Source: Mycolicibacter minnesotensis (GTDB lineage: Bacteria > Actinomycetota > Actinomycetes > Mycobacteriales > Mycobacteriaceae). From it: 64,000 bases of DNA. Positions within the stretch are counted from its first letter, which is position 1. Each line of letters starts with the position of its first letter. This document shows positions 32,826 to 42,070 of this stretch, in pieces. The notes under the pieces are model-generated. The model searched no databases and had not been told where the DNA came from. It saw only the letters and a list, made by a program, of their open reading frames with translations. Both the position numbers and the translations under genes were made by a program. The DNA lies in the NCBI RefSeq assembly GCF_010731755.1, contig NZ_AP022589.1, forward strand, positions 3,100,001 to 3,164,000, read 5' to 3'.

Positions 32826-34804
32826 CCACCGCGCAGCCGCTGCAGCGCCAGCTGCACCTTGCCCGCATCGGTGGTACCCCAGAACGGCGGCAGCGACGCC
32901 CGCAGGTAGCCGGCGTAGCGGGCGGTGGCCATCCGCGAGTCGAGTATCGCCACCACGCCGCGATCCTCGGTCCCACGCAGCAGTCGCCCGGCGCCCTGGG
33001 CCAGCAGCAGAGCGGCGTGGTTGGCGGCCACTGCCATGAAGCCGTTGCCGCCGTGGGCGGTGATCGCGCGCTGCCGTGCGGTCAACAGCGGATCGTCGGG
33101 GCGCGGAAAGGGGATGCGGTCGATGAGCACCAGCGACAGTGATGGTCCGGGCACATCCACGCCCTGCCACAGTGACAGCGTGCCGAACAGCGACGTCTCG
33201 GCGTCGTCGGCGAACTGCTGAACCAGCGTGCCGGTGGTGTCGTCGCCCTGGCACAGCACCGGGGTGTCGAGGCGTTCGCGCATCGCCTCGGCTGCGGCCT
33301 TCGCCGCCCGCATCGAGGAGAACAAGCCCAAGGTACGGCCGCCTGCCGCGGTGATCAGCGCGGTGATCTCATCGAGCTGCTGGTCTGTCCCGGTGCCGTC
33401 GCGCCCGGGCGGGGGCAGATGCGCGGCGATGTAGAGGATTCCCGACTTGGCGTGTTCGAAGGGCGAGCCGACATCGAGGCCGCGCCAGCGGGCCGCCTGG
33501 GCGTCGGCGCCCCGCCGCAGGCCCCAGTCACCGGCCATGGCGTCGAAGGAACCGCCGACCGTCAGCGTCGCCGAGGTCAACACCGTGGTGGCCCGCGCGA
33601 ACAGTCGCTCGCGTAACAGGCCGGCCACTGACAACGGGGCCACTCTCAACACGGCCCGCACCGAGCCCCGATTCTCCTCGTGATTGAGCCAGACCACGTC
33701 GTAGCGCTCGGGGATGGCCGGTTCGAAGGAGGTCAGGATCCGGGCCGCGGTGTCGGAGATCTCGGTCAGTGCCGCGACGGACTCCTTGCGGGCGGCCGCG
33801 ACCTTGGGGTCGGCGGGCGCGGTGTCGATGGCCGCGCGTGCGGCACCGGCGGCATCACGCAGCGCGGCCAGGTAGGTGGCCAGTTCCTCGTCGAGGTGGT
33901 CCATCCGGCCTGGCGTGCCGTCGTGGATCGCCGAACCGAACGTCAGCGTCGCGGCATCGAGGCGCTGGACCAGTTCGGGGGAGACCAGCCGGGCGACGCG
34001 GCGCACTGCGACGCTGAGCATGGCGGCACTCAGCTCAGCGGTAGCCACCGACGTCACCCGATCGGCAAGTTCGTGTGCCTCGTCCACCACCAGGAGGCGG
34101 TGCTCGGGTAGCACGGTGGTGTCGGAGATGGCATCGATGGCCAGCAGTGCATGGTTGGTGACGACGACGTCGGCGTCGGCGGCGACGCCGCGGGCCCGCT
34201 CGGCAAAGCAGTCCGTGCCGTATTGGCAGCGGACGGCGCCCACGCACTCGCGGGCTGAGACGCTGACCTGGGACCAGGATCTTTCCGGTACACCAGGTTT
34301 GAGGTCATCGCGGTCACCGGAGTCGGTCTCCTCAGCCCACGCGGTGAGTCGCTGCACGTCGCGGCCCAGTGCGCTCGCCGCAAACGGATCGAACAGTTCG
34401 GCCTGGGGCGTGTCGTCGGACTCCTCGGCGATTCCGGTATGGATCTTGTTCAGGCACAGGTAATTCCGCCGGCCCTTGAGCAGCGCGAAGGTCGGCCGTC
34501 GGGGCAGTACCTTTTCCAGGGCGCCGGCCAGCCGCGGCAGGTCGCGATCCACCAGCTGGCGTTGTAGGGCGATGGTCGCCGTGGAGACCACTACCGGGCT
34601 CTCGTCGGCCAAAGCCCGCGCTATCGCCGGGACCAGGTACGCCAGCGACTTGCCGGTGCCAGTACCGGCCTGCACGGCCAGGTGCTCGCCGGTCTCGAAA
34701 CAGCGCGTCACCGCCTCGGCCATGCGCACCTGGCCCTCACGTTCGCGGCCACCCAGCGCGGCTACCGCCGCGGCGAGCAGCTTGGATACGGACGGGGCAG
34801 CCAT
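32822..34804 (-). CDS. dinG: ATP-dependent DNA helicase, DinG/XPD family
   Basis: Superfamily 2 5'-3' helicase that resolves unusual structures such as R-loops or G-quadruplexes. The 660-residue protein has Walker A AGTGTGKS (Lys52), the DEAH box in LLVVDEAHELADR, the C-terminal QGSGRLLR-type motif (LAQGAGRLLRG), and four cysteines that could ligate a 4Fe-4S cluster (one in NYLCLNK, three in ARECVGAVRCQYGTDC). Homologue of Rv1329c. The internal ATG at 34804 was preferred over the GTG three codons earlier because TAACGT lies 9 bases upstream. Its stop is coupled to the lipoprotein gene. Confidence 0.94.
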   Translation of the reverse strand: MAAPSVSKLLAAAVAALGGREREGQVRMAEAVTRCFETGEHLAVQAGTGTGKSLAYLVPAIARALADESPVVVSTATIALQRQLVDRDLPRLAGALEKVLPRRPTFALLKGRRNYLCLNKIHTGIAEESDDTPQAELFDPFAASALGRDVQRLTAWAEETDSGDRDDLKPGVPERSWSQVSVSARECVGAVRCQYGTDCFAERARGVAADADVVVTNHALLAIDAISDTTVLPEHRLLVVDEAHELADRVTSVATAELSAAMLSVAVRRVARLVSPELVQRLDAATLTFGSAIHDGTPGRMDHLDEELATYLAALRDAAGAARAAIDTAPADPKVAAARKESVAALTEISDTAARILTSFEPAIPERYDVVWLNHEENRGSVRAVLRVAPLSVAGLLRERLFARATTVLTSATLTVGGSFDAMAGDWGLRRGADAQAARWRGLDVGSPFEHAKSGILYIAAHLPPPGRDGTGTDQQLDEITALITAAGGRTLGLFSSMRAAKAAAEAMRERLDTPVLCQGDDTTGTLVQQFADDAETSLFGTLSLWQGVDVPGPSLSLVLIDRIPFPRPDDPLLTARQRAITAHGGNGFMAVAANHAALLLAQGAGRLLRGTEDRGVVAILDSRMATARYAGYLRASLPPFWGTTDAGKVQLALQRLRGG

Positions 34805-34848
34805 GGTGTGCACACGTTAGCCCGCTTTGAGATTCGCATGCTCATTGC

Positions 34849-35223
34849 TTAGGCCGTGGCGGCGGGCCGGGCCACCAGATAGGTTCCATGCCCTTCGATG
34901 ACCAAGCCGTCATCGGCGAATCGCAGCACCTCGTTGACCAGTCCACCGTTCTGGTTGCGGTAGTTGATCACGAGGGTGTCGATACCCCGGTAGACGTCTT
35001 CGACCACGAATAGAAGTTCCGGGATGCGTTGCAGAGCGCCCGACCAGTACCGGCGTAGTTCGGACTTGCCGCGGATCACTCCTGCTGTCTCGGGATACAT
35101 CTGTGCTGCCACCGGGGAGGTGAACACCACGTCGTCGTGAAAATGCGCCAGCACGGCCTCCACGTCGTGGCTGTTCCACGCTCGCACCCAGTCGCGGCTG
35201 AAGGCCAGCGCATCGATGTCCAT
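34849..35223 (-). CDS. SnoaL-like / NTF2-fold protein
   Basis: A 124-residue single-domain protein of the nuclear transport factor 2 superfamily: RDWVRAWNSHDVEAVLAHFHDDVVFTSP is the typical N-terminal helix-strand pattern, followed by GKSELRRYWSGALQRIPEL. Members are isomerases, cyclases, hydrolases or pure binding proteins, so no reaction can be assigned. The ATG at 35223 is preferred because TACCGT lies 7 bases upstream. It is divergent from the YdeI-like gene, and both lie between dinG and pncB1, which are adjacent in M. tuberculosis. Confidence 0.8.
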   Translation of the reverse strand: MDIDALAFSRDWVRAWNSHDVEAVLAHFHDDVVFTSPVAAQMYPETAGVIRGKSELRRYWSGALQRIPELLFVVEDVYRGIDTLVINYRNQNGGLVNEVLRFADDGLVIEGHGTYLVARPAATA

Positions 35224-35230
35224 CTTGTGC

Positions 35231-35236
35231 ACGGTA
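35231..35236 (-). promoter_or_regulatory. -10 box TACCGT for the SnoaL-like gene (leaderless)
   Basis: TACCGT on the minus strand, 7 bases before the ATG at 35223. The GTG at 35232 would lie inside this box. Confidence 0.5.
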
Positions 35237-35282
35237 GTGACACCACCGCCGCTGCCCCACCCAATTTCCCGCCGACCGCCGT

Positions 35283-35288
35283 TAGCCT
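35283..35288 (+). promoter_or_regulatory. -10 box TAGCCT for the YdeI-like gene (leaderless)
   Basis: TAGCCT, then 6 bases, then ATG at 35295. Confidence 0.5.
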
Positions 35289-35294
35289 GAAACG

Positions 35295-35558
35295 ATGACC
35301 GAGCGATTGCCAGGCGGCGCGGTGCATCAACTTCCCGACGACCTGCGTGACGGACTGACTGTCAGCGCCGCGGCATTATCTGCGTGGCTGGACATCACAC
35401 CCTTGGCGCGCAACGAATTCATCTGCTGGGTCGAAGACGCCAAGCAGCAGGCCACCCGTGAGCGCCGGATCCGCCGCACCCGCGAGGAACTCGAAGAAGG
35501 CAAGCGGCGCCCCTGCTGTTGGCCCGGTTGCAAGCACCGAGAACGCAACGGCAAGTAG
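35295..35558 (+). CDS. Small YdeI/OmpD-associated-type protein
   Basis: An 87-residue protein whose middle matches the YdeI/OmpD-associated family (PF13376) pattern: LPDDLRDGLTVSAAALSAWLDITPLARNEFICWVEDAKQ, then ATRERRIRRTREELEEGKR. The Arg-rich helix is typical. The tail has CCWPGCKHRE, which could bind a metal. Function is unknown; some relatives are called bacteriocin-protection proteins. It converges on pncB1 with 8 bases between stops. Confidence 0.75.
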   Translation: MTERLPGGAVHQLPDDLRDGLTVSAAALSAWLDITPLARNEFICWVEDAKQQATRERRIRRTREELEEGKRRPCCWPGCKHRERNGK

Positions 35559-35566
35559 GTCAGCTC

Positions 35567-36874
35567 TCAGTCGCCCCCGACCAGCCGGGTCGGGATTGCC
35601 GGCTCACCATGCGCGAGCTTGAGCCCCTCCCAGGGCAGGCTGTCCAGTCCCGAAGCCACTCGCTCACGCGCCTCGGCCAGCGCCGCGACGCCGGTGTCGG
35701 CCACCACGTCACCGCCGTGCACCAGCGGCACCGTCAACGTCCGGGCCCATGCGTCCACCGCCGGTGGGCGACCGGCGGGGTAGATGACCTCTTCGGTGAC
35801 GATGCCGCTCTCCCGGGCAACCCGCAGTGCCTGTTTGCGCCCGCCCCGCGTCTGCTTGCCGGCGCTGCGCTTGTGCACCGGCTGGCCGTCGACCTCAACC
35901 AGTTTGTAGACGAACCCGGCCGCGGGCACACCCGATCCGGTGACCACCGAAGTGCCCACGCCGTAGCTGTCCACCGGTGCGGCCCGCAGCGCCGCGATGC
36001 CGTACTCGTCGAGATCGCCCGAGACCACGATCTTGGTTCGAGTAGCGCCCAACCGGTCCAGCTGGTCGCGAACCTGCTGAGCCAGCACCGCCAGTTCCCC
36101 GGAGTCGATGCGGACCGCGGCCAGTCCCGGCCCGGCCGCCGCGACCGCGTTGGCCACTCCGGTGGCGACGTCATAGGTGTCTACCAACAGCGTGGTGTCG
36201 ACACCTTGAGCGGCGACCTGGGCTCGGAACGCCGCCGACTCTCCATCGGGGCCGGTATGCAGCAGGGTGAAGGCGTGCGCGCTGGTACCCAGCACAGGCA
36301 CACCGAACCGGCGGTGCGCTTCCAGGTTGGACGTTCCGGCGAACCCCGCCAGGTAGGCGGCCCGGGCAGCGGCCACCGCGGCCTGCTCGTGCGTACGACG
36401 GGAACCCATCTCGATCAAGGGCCTGCCACCAGCGGCGTTCACCATCCGTGCGGCCGCCGAGGCGATTGCGGTGTCGTGGTTGAAGATCGACAGCAGCAAA
36501 GTCTCCAGCACGACGCATTCGGCGAAGGTGCCGCGCACGCTCAAGATCGGAGAGCCGGCGAAGTGCAGCTCGCCTTCGGGATAGCCGTCGATGTCGCCGC
36601 GGAAGCGGAAGTCTGCCAGGAAAGCCACCGTCTGGGAGTCCAGGAACTCTTCCAGAAGGCCCAGCGAGCTGTCATCGAAAGTGAACTGGCCCAGCGCTTC
36701 CAGAAACCGACCGGTGCCGGCGACCACCCCATAACGACGCGCTTCGGGCAGGCGGCGGGTGAACATCTCGAAACCGACCCGCCGGCCGGCCGTGCCGTCG
36801 CGTAGTGCCGCGGCGAGCATGGTCAGCTCGTATTTGTCGGTGAGCAGCCCGCCATAGCGGGCCGAGGAGTGCAC
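35567..36874 (-). CDS. pncB1: Nicotinate phosphoribosyltransferase
   Basis: Makes nicotinate mononucleotide from nicotinate and PRPP, the salvage entry to NAD. The 435-residue protein starts [18 protein letters not shown], has [19 protein letters not shown] (the phosphoribosyl-binding region) and [31 protein letters not shown]. Corresponds to Rv1330c. The GTG start at 36874 is backed by a leaderless promoter. Divergent from clpS across 55 bases. Confidence 0.95.
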   Translation of the reverse strand: MHSSARYGGLLTDKYELTMLAAALRDGTAGRRVGFEMFTRRLPEARRYGVVAGTGRFLEALGQFTFDDSSLGLLEEFLDSQTVAFLADFRFRGDIDGYPEGELHFAGSPILSVRGTFAECVVLETLLLSIFNHDTAIASAAARMVNAAGGRPLIEMGSRRTHEQAAVAAARAAYLAGFAGTSNLEAHRRFGVPVLGTSAHAFTLLHTGPDGESAAFRAQVAAQGVDTTLLVDTYDVATGVANAVAAAGPGLAAVRIDSGELAVLAQQVRDQLDRLGATRTKIVVSGDLDEYGIAALRAAPVDSYGVGTSVVTGSGVPAAGFVYKLVEVDGQPVHKRSAGKQTRGGRKQALRVARESGIVTEEVIYPAGRPPAVDAWARTLTVPLVHGGDVVADTGVAALAEARERVASGLDSLPWEGLKLAHGEPAIPTRLVGGD

Positions 36875-36880
36875 CCGTCA

Positions 36881-36886
36881 ACCGTA
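36881..36886 (-). promoter_or_regulatory. -10 box TACGGT for pncB1 (leaderless)
   Basis: TACGGT on the minus strand, 6 bases before the GTG. In this 55-base gap the -35 regions of pncB1 and clpS must overlap. Confidence 0.5.
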
Positions 36887-36916
36887 TCGACTGGACCGCA
36901 CCCCACGTCGGCTCGG

Positions 36917-36922
36917 TATCCT
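36917..36922 (+). promoter_or_regulatory. -10 box TATCCT for clpS (leaderless)
   Basis: TATCCT, then 7 bases, then ATG at 36930. Confidence 0.6.
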
Positions 36923-36929
36923 GACCGGT

Positions 36930-37244
36930 ATGGCCAGGTCAGTACCGACGTCCGCCCCGGTGAAACCGCAGGGCACCGGGCAGCGGCACGCCGACCCGGT
37001 CGAGCAGACGACATCGCCCTGGGTGACCATCGTCTGGGACGACCCGATCAACCTGATGACGTATGTGACCTACATCTTCCAAAAGCTGTTCGGCTACAGC
37101 GAGCAGCACGCGACCAAGCTCATGCTGCAGGTGCACCACGAGGGCAAGGCGGTGGTGTCGTCGGGCAGCCGGGAGTCGATGGAGGTCGACGTGTCCAAGC
37201 TGCACGCCGCCGGGCTGTGGGCGACCATGCAGCAGGACCGCTGA
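36930..37244 (+). CDS. clpS: ATP-dependent Clp protease adaptor ClpS
   Basis: Delivers N-degron substrates to the ClpC1 unfoldase. The 104-residue protein has the conserved core [28 protein letters not shown] with the substrate-pocket Asp-Asp and the [12 protein letters not shown] strand. The flexible N-terminal ~27 residues are Pro/Thr-rich, as usual. Corresponds to Rv1331. First gene of the clpS-DUF2017-peptidase-rhomboid-murI run. Confidence 0.95.
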   Translation: MARSVPTSAPVKPQGTGQRHADPVEQTTSPWVTIVWDDPINLMTYVTYIFQKLFGYSEQHATKLMLQVHHEGKAVVSSGSRESMEVDVSKLHAAGLWATMQQDR

Positions 37245-37274
37245 GACTCAACCGAAGGGAACCGGGACTTCACC

Positions 37275-37862
37275 GTGCAGAAATGGAAGCGGGTTGAGAC
37301 CGGCGACGGACCCCGCTTCCGGTCTGCGCTGGCGGTGCATGAGGCCGCGTTGCTCCGGAACCTTGCCGGTTCGATCGTCGGCATGCTCGACGCACGAGAG
37401 TCCGAGTCGCCCCCGGATGAGCTGGAACAGATCACCGGTATCCGGACCGGGAACACCAGCACACCGCGCGACGCCACCACGCTGCGGCTGCTCCCGGACT
37501 TCCATCGGCGCGAAGACTGTGCGGGTGAACTTCCGGTCGATGCAGACGGCCTGAACTCTGCGCTGCGCAGCCTGCACGAACCGGGGATCATCGACGCCAA
37601 ACGTGGCGCTGCACAACAAGTGCTGGCCACCGTTCCCGAACGGGGCGGGCGCTTCGAGCTGACCGAGGACCAGGCGAATGCCTGGATCGCGGCGGTCAAC
37701 GACATCCGCCTCGCTCTGGGCACCGTGCTCAAAATCGGCCCCGAGGGACTCGACCAGTTGCCCGCCGACGATCCGATGGCTGCGCAGCTGAACGTGTATC
37801 AGTGGCTCACCGTGCTGCAGGAGTTCCTCCTGGTCGCGCTGATGGGAAGGCCCCGACGATGA
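37275..37862 (+). CDS. DUF2017 protein (Rv1332 homologue)
   Basis: A 195-residue soluble protein that matches DUF2017, an actinobacterial family almost always found after clpS. It starts MQKWKRVETGDGPRFRSAL, with HEAALLRNLAGSIVGML and a C-terminal QWLTVLQEFLLVAL helix. Function is unknown; the fixed linkage suggests a role with Clp proteolysis. GTG start with AAGGGAACCGGGA upstream. Its TGA overlaps the ATG of the next gene. Confidence 0.88.
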   Translation: MQKWKRVETGDGPRFRSALAVHEAALLRNLAGSIVGMLDARESESPPDELEQITGIRTGNTSTPRDATTLRLLPDFHRREDCAGELPVDADGLNSALRSLHEPGIIDAKRGAAQQVLATVPERGGRFELTEDQANAWIAAVNDIRLALGTVLKIGPEGLDQLPADDPMAAQLNVYQWLTVLQEFLLVALMGRPRR

Positions 37863-38938
37863 CATTCATGGGTTCGATCACCGATGTCGCCGGCATTCGG
37901 GTGGGCCATCACCAGCGGATCGATTCGGACGCGACGCTCGGCTCCGGCTGGGCCACCGGCGTCACCGTCGTGCTGGCGCCCCCCGGGACCGTCGGCGCCG
38001 TCGACGGCCGCGGGGGCGCACCGGGCACCCGCGAGACCGATCTGTTGGATCCGGCCAACAGCGTGCGTTGGGTGGATGCGGTGGTGCTTTCCGGCGGCAG
38101 CGCCTACGGATTGGCGACCGCCGACGGCGTGATGACCTGGCTGGAGGAGCAGGGCCGCGGCGTCGCGCTGGACGGCGGCGTGGTGCCGATCGTGCCGGCC
38201 GCAGTCATCTTCGACCTGCCCGTAGGCGGCTGGGACAAACGACCCACCGCCGAATTCGGCTACGCGGCTGCGGCCGCCGCCGCCGGACCCAACGGTGCCC
38301 AACCGGCATCGGGCAGCGTCGGCGCCGGAGCCGGAGCGCGCGCCGGGGTGTTCAAGGGCGGCGTGGGTACCGCGTCGACGACGCTGGAACTCGGCGAGCA
38401 CGTGGTCACCGTCGGCGCGATCGTGGTGGTCAATCCCACCGGCGAACTCATCGACGCCACCACGGGATTGCCCTGGTCGAACCTGCTGATCGAAGAGTTC
38501 GGTCTGACGGCGCCCCCGTCGGAGCAACTGGCGATACTCGCGGGGCTGGAACCCAAATCTTTGTCGCTCAACACCACCATCGCCGTGGTGGCCACCGACG
38601 CCGCACTCAGCCCGGCCGGCTGTCGCCGGATGGCGGTGGCCGCGCAGGACGGGCTCGCCCGCGCCATCCGGCCCAGCCACACCCCGGTGGACGGCGACAC
38701 GGTGTTCGCGTTGGCGACCGGGACCGTCGAGGTACCACCGCTGCCCGGAACCCCGGACGCCATGTCCCCGGAGACGGGCCTGATCAGTGTGGTCGGCGCG
38801 GCCGCGGCGGATTGTCTGTCCCGGGCCGTCCTGTGTGGATTGCTGGCCGCCGATCCTGTGGCGGGCATCCCCACCTACCCGGGCACGGTGCCGGGGGCAT
38901 TCGGCGAACGGCTCACCGGCGGTATGGGAAGGCCATGA
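37859..38938 (+). CDS. P1-family (DmpA-type) aminopeptidase (Rv1333 homologue)
   Basis: N-terminal-nucleophile hydrolase of the DmpA/OAT superfamily, 359 residues. The family matures by self-cleavage before a Ser or Thr. The likely site here is Asn238-Thr239 in SLNTTIAVVATDA, which would free Thr239 as nucleophile (inferred by alignment with DmpA). Other signatures: TDVAGIRVGHHQ, LSGGSAYGL and FKGGVGTAS. The ATG at 37859 overlaps the preceding stop (ATGA), so it was chosen over the longer frame. The gene ends just before the rhomboid start; mec, cysO and cysM, which follow in M. tuberculosis, are missing. Confidence 0.9.
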   Translation: MTFMGSITDVAGIRVGHHQRIDSDATLGSGWATGVTVVLAPPGTVGAVDGRGGAPGTRETDLLDPANSVRWVDAVVLSGGSAYGLATADGVMTWLEEQGRGVALDGGVVPIVPAAVIFDLPVGGWDKRPTAEFGYAAAAAAAGPNGAQPASGSVGAGAGARAGVFKGGVGTASTTLELGEHVVTVGAIVVVNPTGELIDATTGLPWSNLLIEEFGLTAPPSEQLAILAGLEPKSLSLNTTIAVVATDAALSPAGCRRMAVAAQDGLARAIRPSHTPVDGDTVFALATGTVEVPPLPGTPDAMSPETGLISVVGAAAADCLSRAVLCGLLAADPVAGIPTYPGTVPGAFGERLTGGMGRP

Positions 38939-38939
38939 C

Positions 38940-39599
38940 GTGGACGTGATTCCCCGCGGCGGAACACCCCCCGCGCCGCAGCCCGACCGGCACTCCGCCT
39001 GGCGTACCGGCGGCGCCACGATCATCGCCTTCGTCGGGCTGCTCTATCTCGTCGAAGCCGTGGATCAGGTGGGCGGCCATCGGTTGGACCGCAACGGCAT
39101 CCGGCCGCTGGAGGCCGATGGCCTGTGGGGTGTGCTGTTCGCCCCGCTGCTGCACGCCAACTGGGCACACCTGCTGGCCAACACCGGACCCGCGCTGGTA
39201 CTCGGCTTTCTGCTGACGCTCACCGGGCTGTTCCGGTTTGTCCTGGCCACGGCGATCGTGTGGATCCTCGGCGGACTGGGCACCTGGCTGATCGGCAACA
39301 TCGGATCGTCGTGTGGCCCGACCGACCACATCGGCGCCTCTGGCCTGATCTTCGGCTGGCTGGCCTTCCTGCTGGTGTTCGGCTGGTTCACCCGCCGGAT
39401 CTGGCAGATCCTGGTCAGCGTCGTGGTGCTGTTCCTCTACGGCGGCATTCTGTGGGGGGCCGTGCCGGTGCTCAACGTCTGCGGCGGGGTGTCCTGGCAA
39501 GGACACCTGTGTGGGGCGCTGGCCGGCGTCGTGGCCGCCTACTGGCTGGCCGGACCCGAACGCAAGGCCCGCGAACGCCGCCGGGGGGTTGCTGCGTGA
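38940..39599 (+). CDS. Rhomboid-family intramembrane serine protease (Rv1337 homologue)
   Basis: A 219-residue membrane protein with about six hydrophobic helices. The catalytic dyad is visible: Ser134 in [11 protein letters not shown] and His189 in [12 protein letters not shown], and [11 protein letters not shown] carries the conserved His/Asn that stabilise the oxyanion. Likely active. GTG start one base after the peptidase stop codon (GTG at 38946 also possible). Its stop overlaps the murI GTG start, so it is translationally coupled to murI. Confidence 0.9.
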   Translation: MDVIPRGGTPPAPQPDRHSAWRTGGATIIAFVGLLYLVEAVDQVGGHRLDRNGIRPLEADGLWGVLFAPLLHANWAHLLANTGPALVLGFLLTLTGLFRFVLATAIVWILGGLGTWLIGNIGSSCGPTDHIGASGLIFGWLAFLLVFGWFTRRIWQILVSVVVLFLYGGILWGAVPVLNVCGGVSWQGHLCGALAGVVAAYWLAGPERKARERRRGVAA

Positions 39600-40402
39600 G
39601 CCCGATCGGAATCTTCGACTCCGGTGTCGGAGGGCTGACCGTCGCCCGGTCCATCATCGATCAGTTGCCCGACGAGGACATCATCTACGTCGGTGACACC
39701 GGCAACGGACCCTATGGCCCGTTGACCATCCCCGAGGTTCGTGCCCATGCCTTGGCCATCGGCGACGACCTCGTCGAGCGCGGAATCAAAGCACTGGTGA
39801 TCGCCTGCAACACCGCGTCGGCGGCCTGCCTGCGCGACGCCCGGGAGCGCTACGACGTACCGGTCATCGAGGTGATCCTGCCGGCGGTGCGACGGGCGGT
39901 GGCCACCACGCGCAACGGCCGCATCGGGGTGATCGGGACGCAGGCGACGGTTGCCAGCCACGCCTACCAGGACGCTTTCGCCGCGGCGCGTGACACCGAG
40001 ATCACCGCGGTGGCCTGCCCGCGTTTCGTCGACTTCGTCGAGCGTGGCATCACCAGTGGCAGGCAGGTGTTGGGTCTTGCCGAGGGTTACCTGGAGCCCT
40101 TGCAGCGTGCCGGGGTCGACACTCTGGTGTTGGGCTGCACGCACTATCCGCTGCTGTCGGGATTGATCCAGTTGGCGATGGGTGACCAGGTGACGCTGGT
40201 GTCCAGCGCCGAGGAGACGGCCAAGGAGCTGTTGCGGGTGCTCACCGAGCGCGATCTCCTGCGTCCTCATGAGGCCGCGCCGGCAACGCGGGTCTTCGAG
40301 GCCACCGGTGACCCGGAGGCGTTTGCTGAACTGGCCACCCGATTTCTGGGGCCGGCCATCAGCGGCGTCGGCGCGGTGCACCGTCACGCACCCCTGCATT
40401 AG
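39596..40402 (+). CDS. murI: Glutamate racemase
   Basis: Makes D-glutamate for peptidoglycan. The 268-residue protein has both catalytic cysteines, in [10 protein letters not shown] and [11 protein letters not shown], with the N-terminal [12 protein letters not shown] phosphate/substrate loop and GDTGNGPYG. The GTG at 39596 overlaps the rhomboid stop (GTGA). The frame is open far upstream, but the long version would overlap the rhomboid gene and is rejected. Corresponds to Rv1338. Confidence 0.95.
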   Translation: MSPIGIFDSGVGGLTVARSIIDQLPDEDIIYVGDTGNGPYGPLTIPEVRAHALAIGDDLVERGIKALVIACNTASAACLRDARERYDVPVIEVILPAVRRAVATTRNGRIGVIGTQATVASHAYQDAFAAARDTEITAVACPRFVDFVERGITSGRQVLGLAEGYLEPLQRAGVDTLVLGCTHYPLLSGLIQLAMGDQVTLVSSAEETAKELLRVLTERDLLRPHEAAPATRVFEATGDPEAFAELATRFLGPAISGVGAVHRHAPLH

Positions 40403-40482
40403 CCGGTGATTTCAGTGACGAATCGTGGGCAAAGCGCCGGTGTCTTCGTCATGGCCGCGACGAACATGGCACAGTAGGGAAC

Positions 40483-41259
40483 GTGCGACTGACCGTGCTC
40501 GGCTGCTCCGGGAGTGTGGTGGGTCCGGACTCGCCGGCATCGGGATACCTGTTGCAGGCGCCGGACACGCCACCGCTGGTTATCGACTTCGGCGGCGGGG
40601 TGCTGGGCGCCCTGCAACGCCACGTCGACCCGGGATCGGTGCATGTGCTGTTGTCACACCTGCACGCCGACCACTGCCTGGATCTGCCCGGATTGTTCGT
40701 CTGGCGCCGCTACCACCCGTCGGTGGCGATCAAGCCGTTCGACAAGGGTTTGTTGTACGGGCCCAGCGACACCTGGTCTCGGATGGGGGCCGCGTCGTCT
40801 CCGTACGGCGGCGAGATCGACGACATCACCGACATCTTCGACGTCCGCCCCTGGGTGGACGGTACGCCGGTCACGTTCGGCGCGCTGAGTGTGCAGCCCG
40901 AGCTGGTCTCGCATCCAACCGAGTCGTACGGGATGCGGATCACCGATCCGTCCGGGGCAACGCTGGTCTACAGCGCCGACACCGGCTACTGCGACGCGGT
41001 GATCGAGTTGGCCCGCGGAGCCGACGTCTTCTTGTGCGAGGCCTCGTGGACCCATGAGGGCAACCGCCCGCCGAACCTGCACCTGTCGGGAACCGAGGCT
41101 GGGCGTATCGCCGCGGCCGCCGGTGTCGGACAGCTGCTGCTGACCCACATCCCGCCGTGGACCTCGCGCGAGGATGTCATTGGTGAGGCCAAGGCCGAGT
41201 TCGACGGTCCGGTGCACGCCGTGGTGTGCGACGAGTCCTTCGACATCACGCGGTCCTGA
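40483..41259 (+). CDS. Metallo-beta-lactamase-fold phosphodiesterase (Rv1339 homologue)
   Basis: The 258-residue protein has the metal site HLHADHC near residue 60, a second-half Asp in YSADTGYCD, and HIPPWTSRE near the C-terminus. Its M. tuberculosis homologue Rv1339 is reported as an atypical class II cAMP phosphodiesterase, so this gene may lower the cAMP made by cyclases such as the one at 17.4 kb. tRNase Z-like activity is an alternative within the fold. The start is the GTG in AACGTGCGACTG. The 80 bases upstream hold no clear gene. Confidence 0.87.
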   Translation: MRLTVLGCSGSVVGPDSPASGYLLQAPDTPPLVIDFGGGVLGALQRHVDPGSVHVLLSHLHADHCLDLPGLFVWRRYHPSVAIKPFDKGLLYGPSDTWSRMGAASSPYGGEIDDITDIFDVRPWVDGTPVTFGALSVQPELVSHPTESYGMRITDPSGATLVYSADTGYCDAVIELARGADVFLCEASWTHEGNRPPNLHLSGTEAGRIAAAAGVGQLLLTHIPPWTSREDVIGEAKAEFDGPVHAVVCDESFDITRS

Positions 41260-41269
41260 CCTGACCCGC

Positions 41270-41275
41270 TAGGGT
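41270..41275 (+). promoter_or_regulatory. -10 box TAGGGT for rph (leaderless)
   Basis: TAGGGT, then 7 bases, then GTG at 41283. Confidence 0.55.
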
Positions 41276-41282
41276 TATCCGC

Positions 41283-42062
41283 GTGTCCAAACGAGAAGAC
41301 GGTCGCCTCGACGACGAGCTGCGCCCGGTCGTCATCACCCGCGGATTCACCTCGAATCCGGCTGGGTCGGTCCTGGTCGAATTCGGCAACACCCGGGTTA
41401 TGTGTACCGCCAGTGTCACCGAGGGAGTTCCACGCTGGCGGAAGGGCTCCGGTCGCGGGTGGCTGACCGCGGAGTACGCCATGTTGCCCGGCGCCACCCA
41501 CACCCGCTCGGACCGCGAATCGGTCAAGGGCCGAGTCGGCGGGCGCACCCAGGAGATCAGTCGGCTGGTGGGCCGCTCGCTGCGTGCCTGCATCGACCTG
41601 GCTGCGTTGGGGGAGAACACCATCGCGATCGACTGCGACGTGTTGCAGGCTGACGGCGGCACCCGCACCGCGGCGATCACCGGGGCCTATGTGGCCCTCG
41701 CCGACGCGGTCACCTACCTCTCGGTCGCCGGCAAGTTGTCCGATCCGCGTCCGCTGTCGTGTGCGATCTCCGCCGTCAGCGTCGGCGTGGTCGACGGCCG
41801 GGTTCGCGTCGATCTGCCCTACGAGGAGGACTCGCGCGCCGAGGTCGACATGAACGTCGTTGCCACCGACACCGGAACCCTGGTGGAGATCCAGGGCACC
41901 GGCGAGGGGGCCACGTTCCCGCGCTCGACCCTGGACAAGATGCTCGATTCTGCGCTGGCCGCCTGCGAGAAACTGTTCGTGGTCCAGCGCGAGGCCCTGG
42001 CGCTGCCCTATCCCGGGGTGTTGCCGGAGGGCCCGGCACCGAAGAAGGCGTTCGGCAGCTGA
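41283..42062 (+). CDS. rph: Ribonuclease PH
   Basis: Phosphorolytic 3'-5' exoribonuclease that trims tRNA and rRNA 3' ends. The 259-residue protein has the [25 protein letters not shown]-terminus, the [28 protein letters not shown] phosphate-binding segment and the [23 protein letters not shown] core. Corresponds to Rv1340 (rphA). It forms an operon with rdgB, which starts 8 bases after its stop. Confidence 0.96.
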   Translation: MSKREDGRLDDELRPVVITRGFTSNPAGSVLVEFGNTRVMCTASVTEGVPRWRKGSGRGWLTAEYAMLPGATHTRSDRESVKGRVGGRTQEISRLVGRSLRACIDLAALGENTIAIDCDVLQADGGTRTAAITGAYVALADAVTYLSVAGKLSDPRPLSCAISAVSVGVVDGRVRVDLPYEEDSRAEVDMNVVATDTGTLVEIQGTGEGATFPRSTLDKMLDSALAACEKLFVVQREALALPYPGVLPEGPAPKKAFGS

Positions 42063-42070
42063 GTGCACCG

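Noticed and set aside
39125..39595. 157-residue N-terminal extension of murI
   Set aside because: It overlaps the rhomboid gene out of frame and has no homology; the GTGA overlap gives the normal 268-residue protein.
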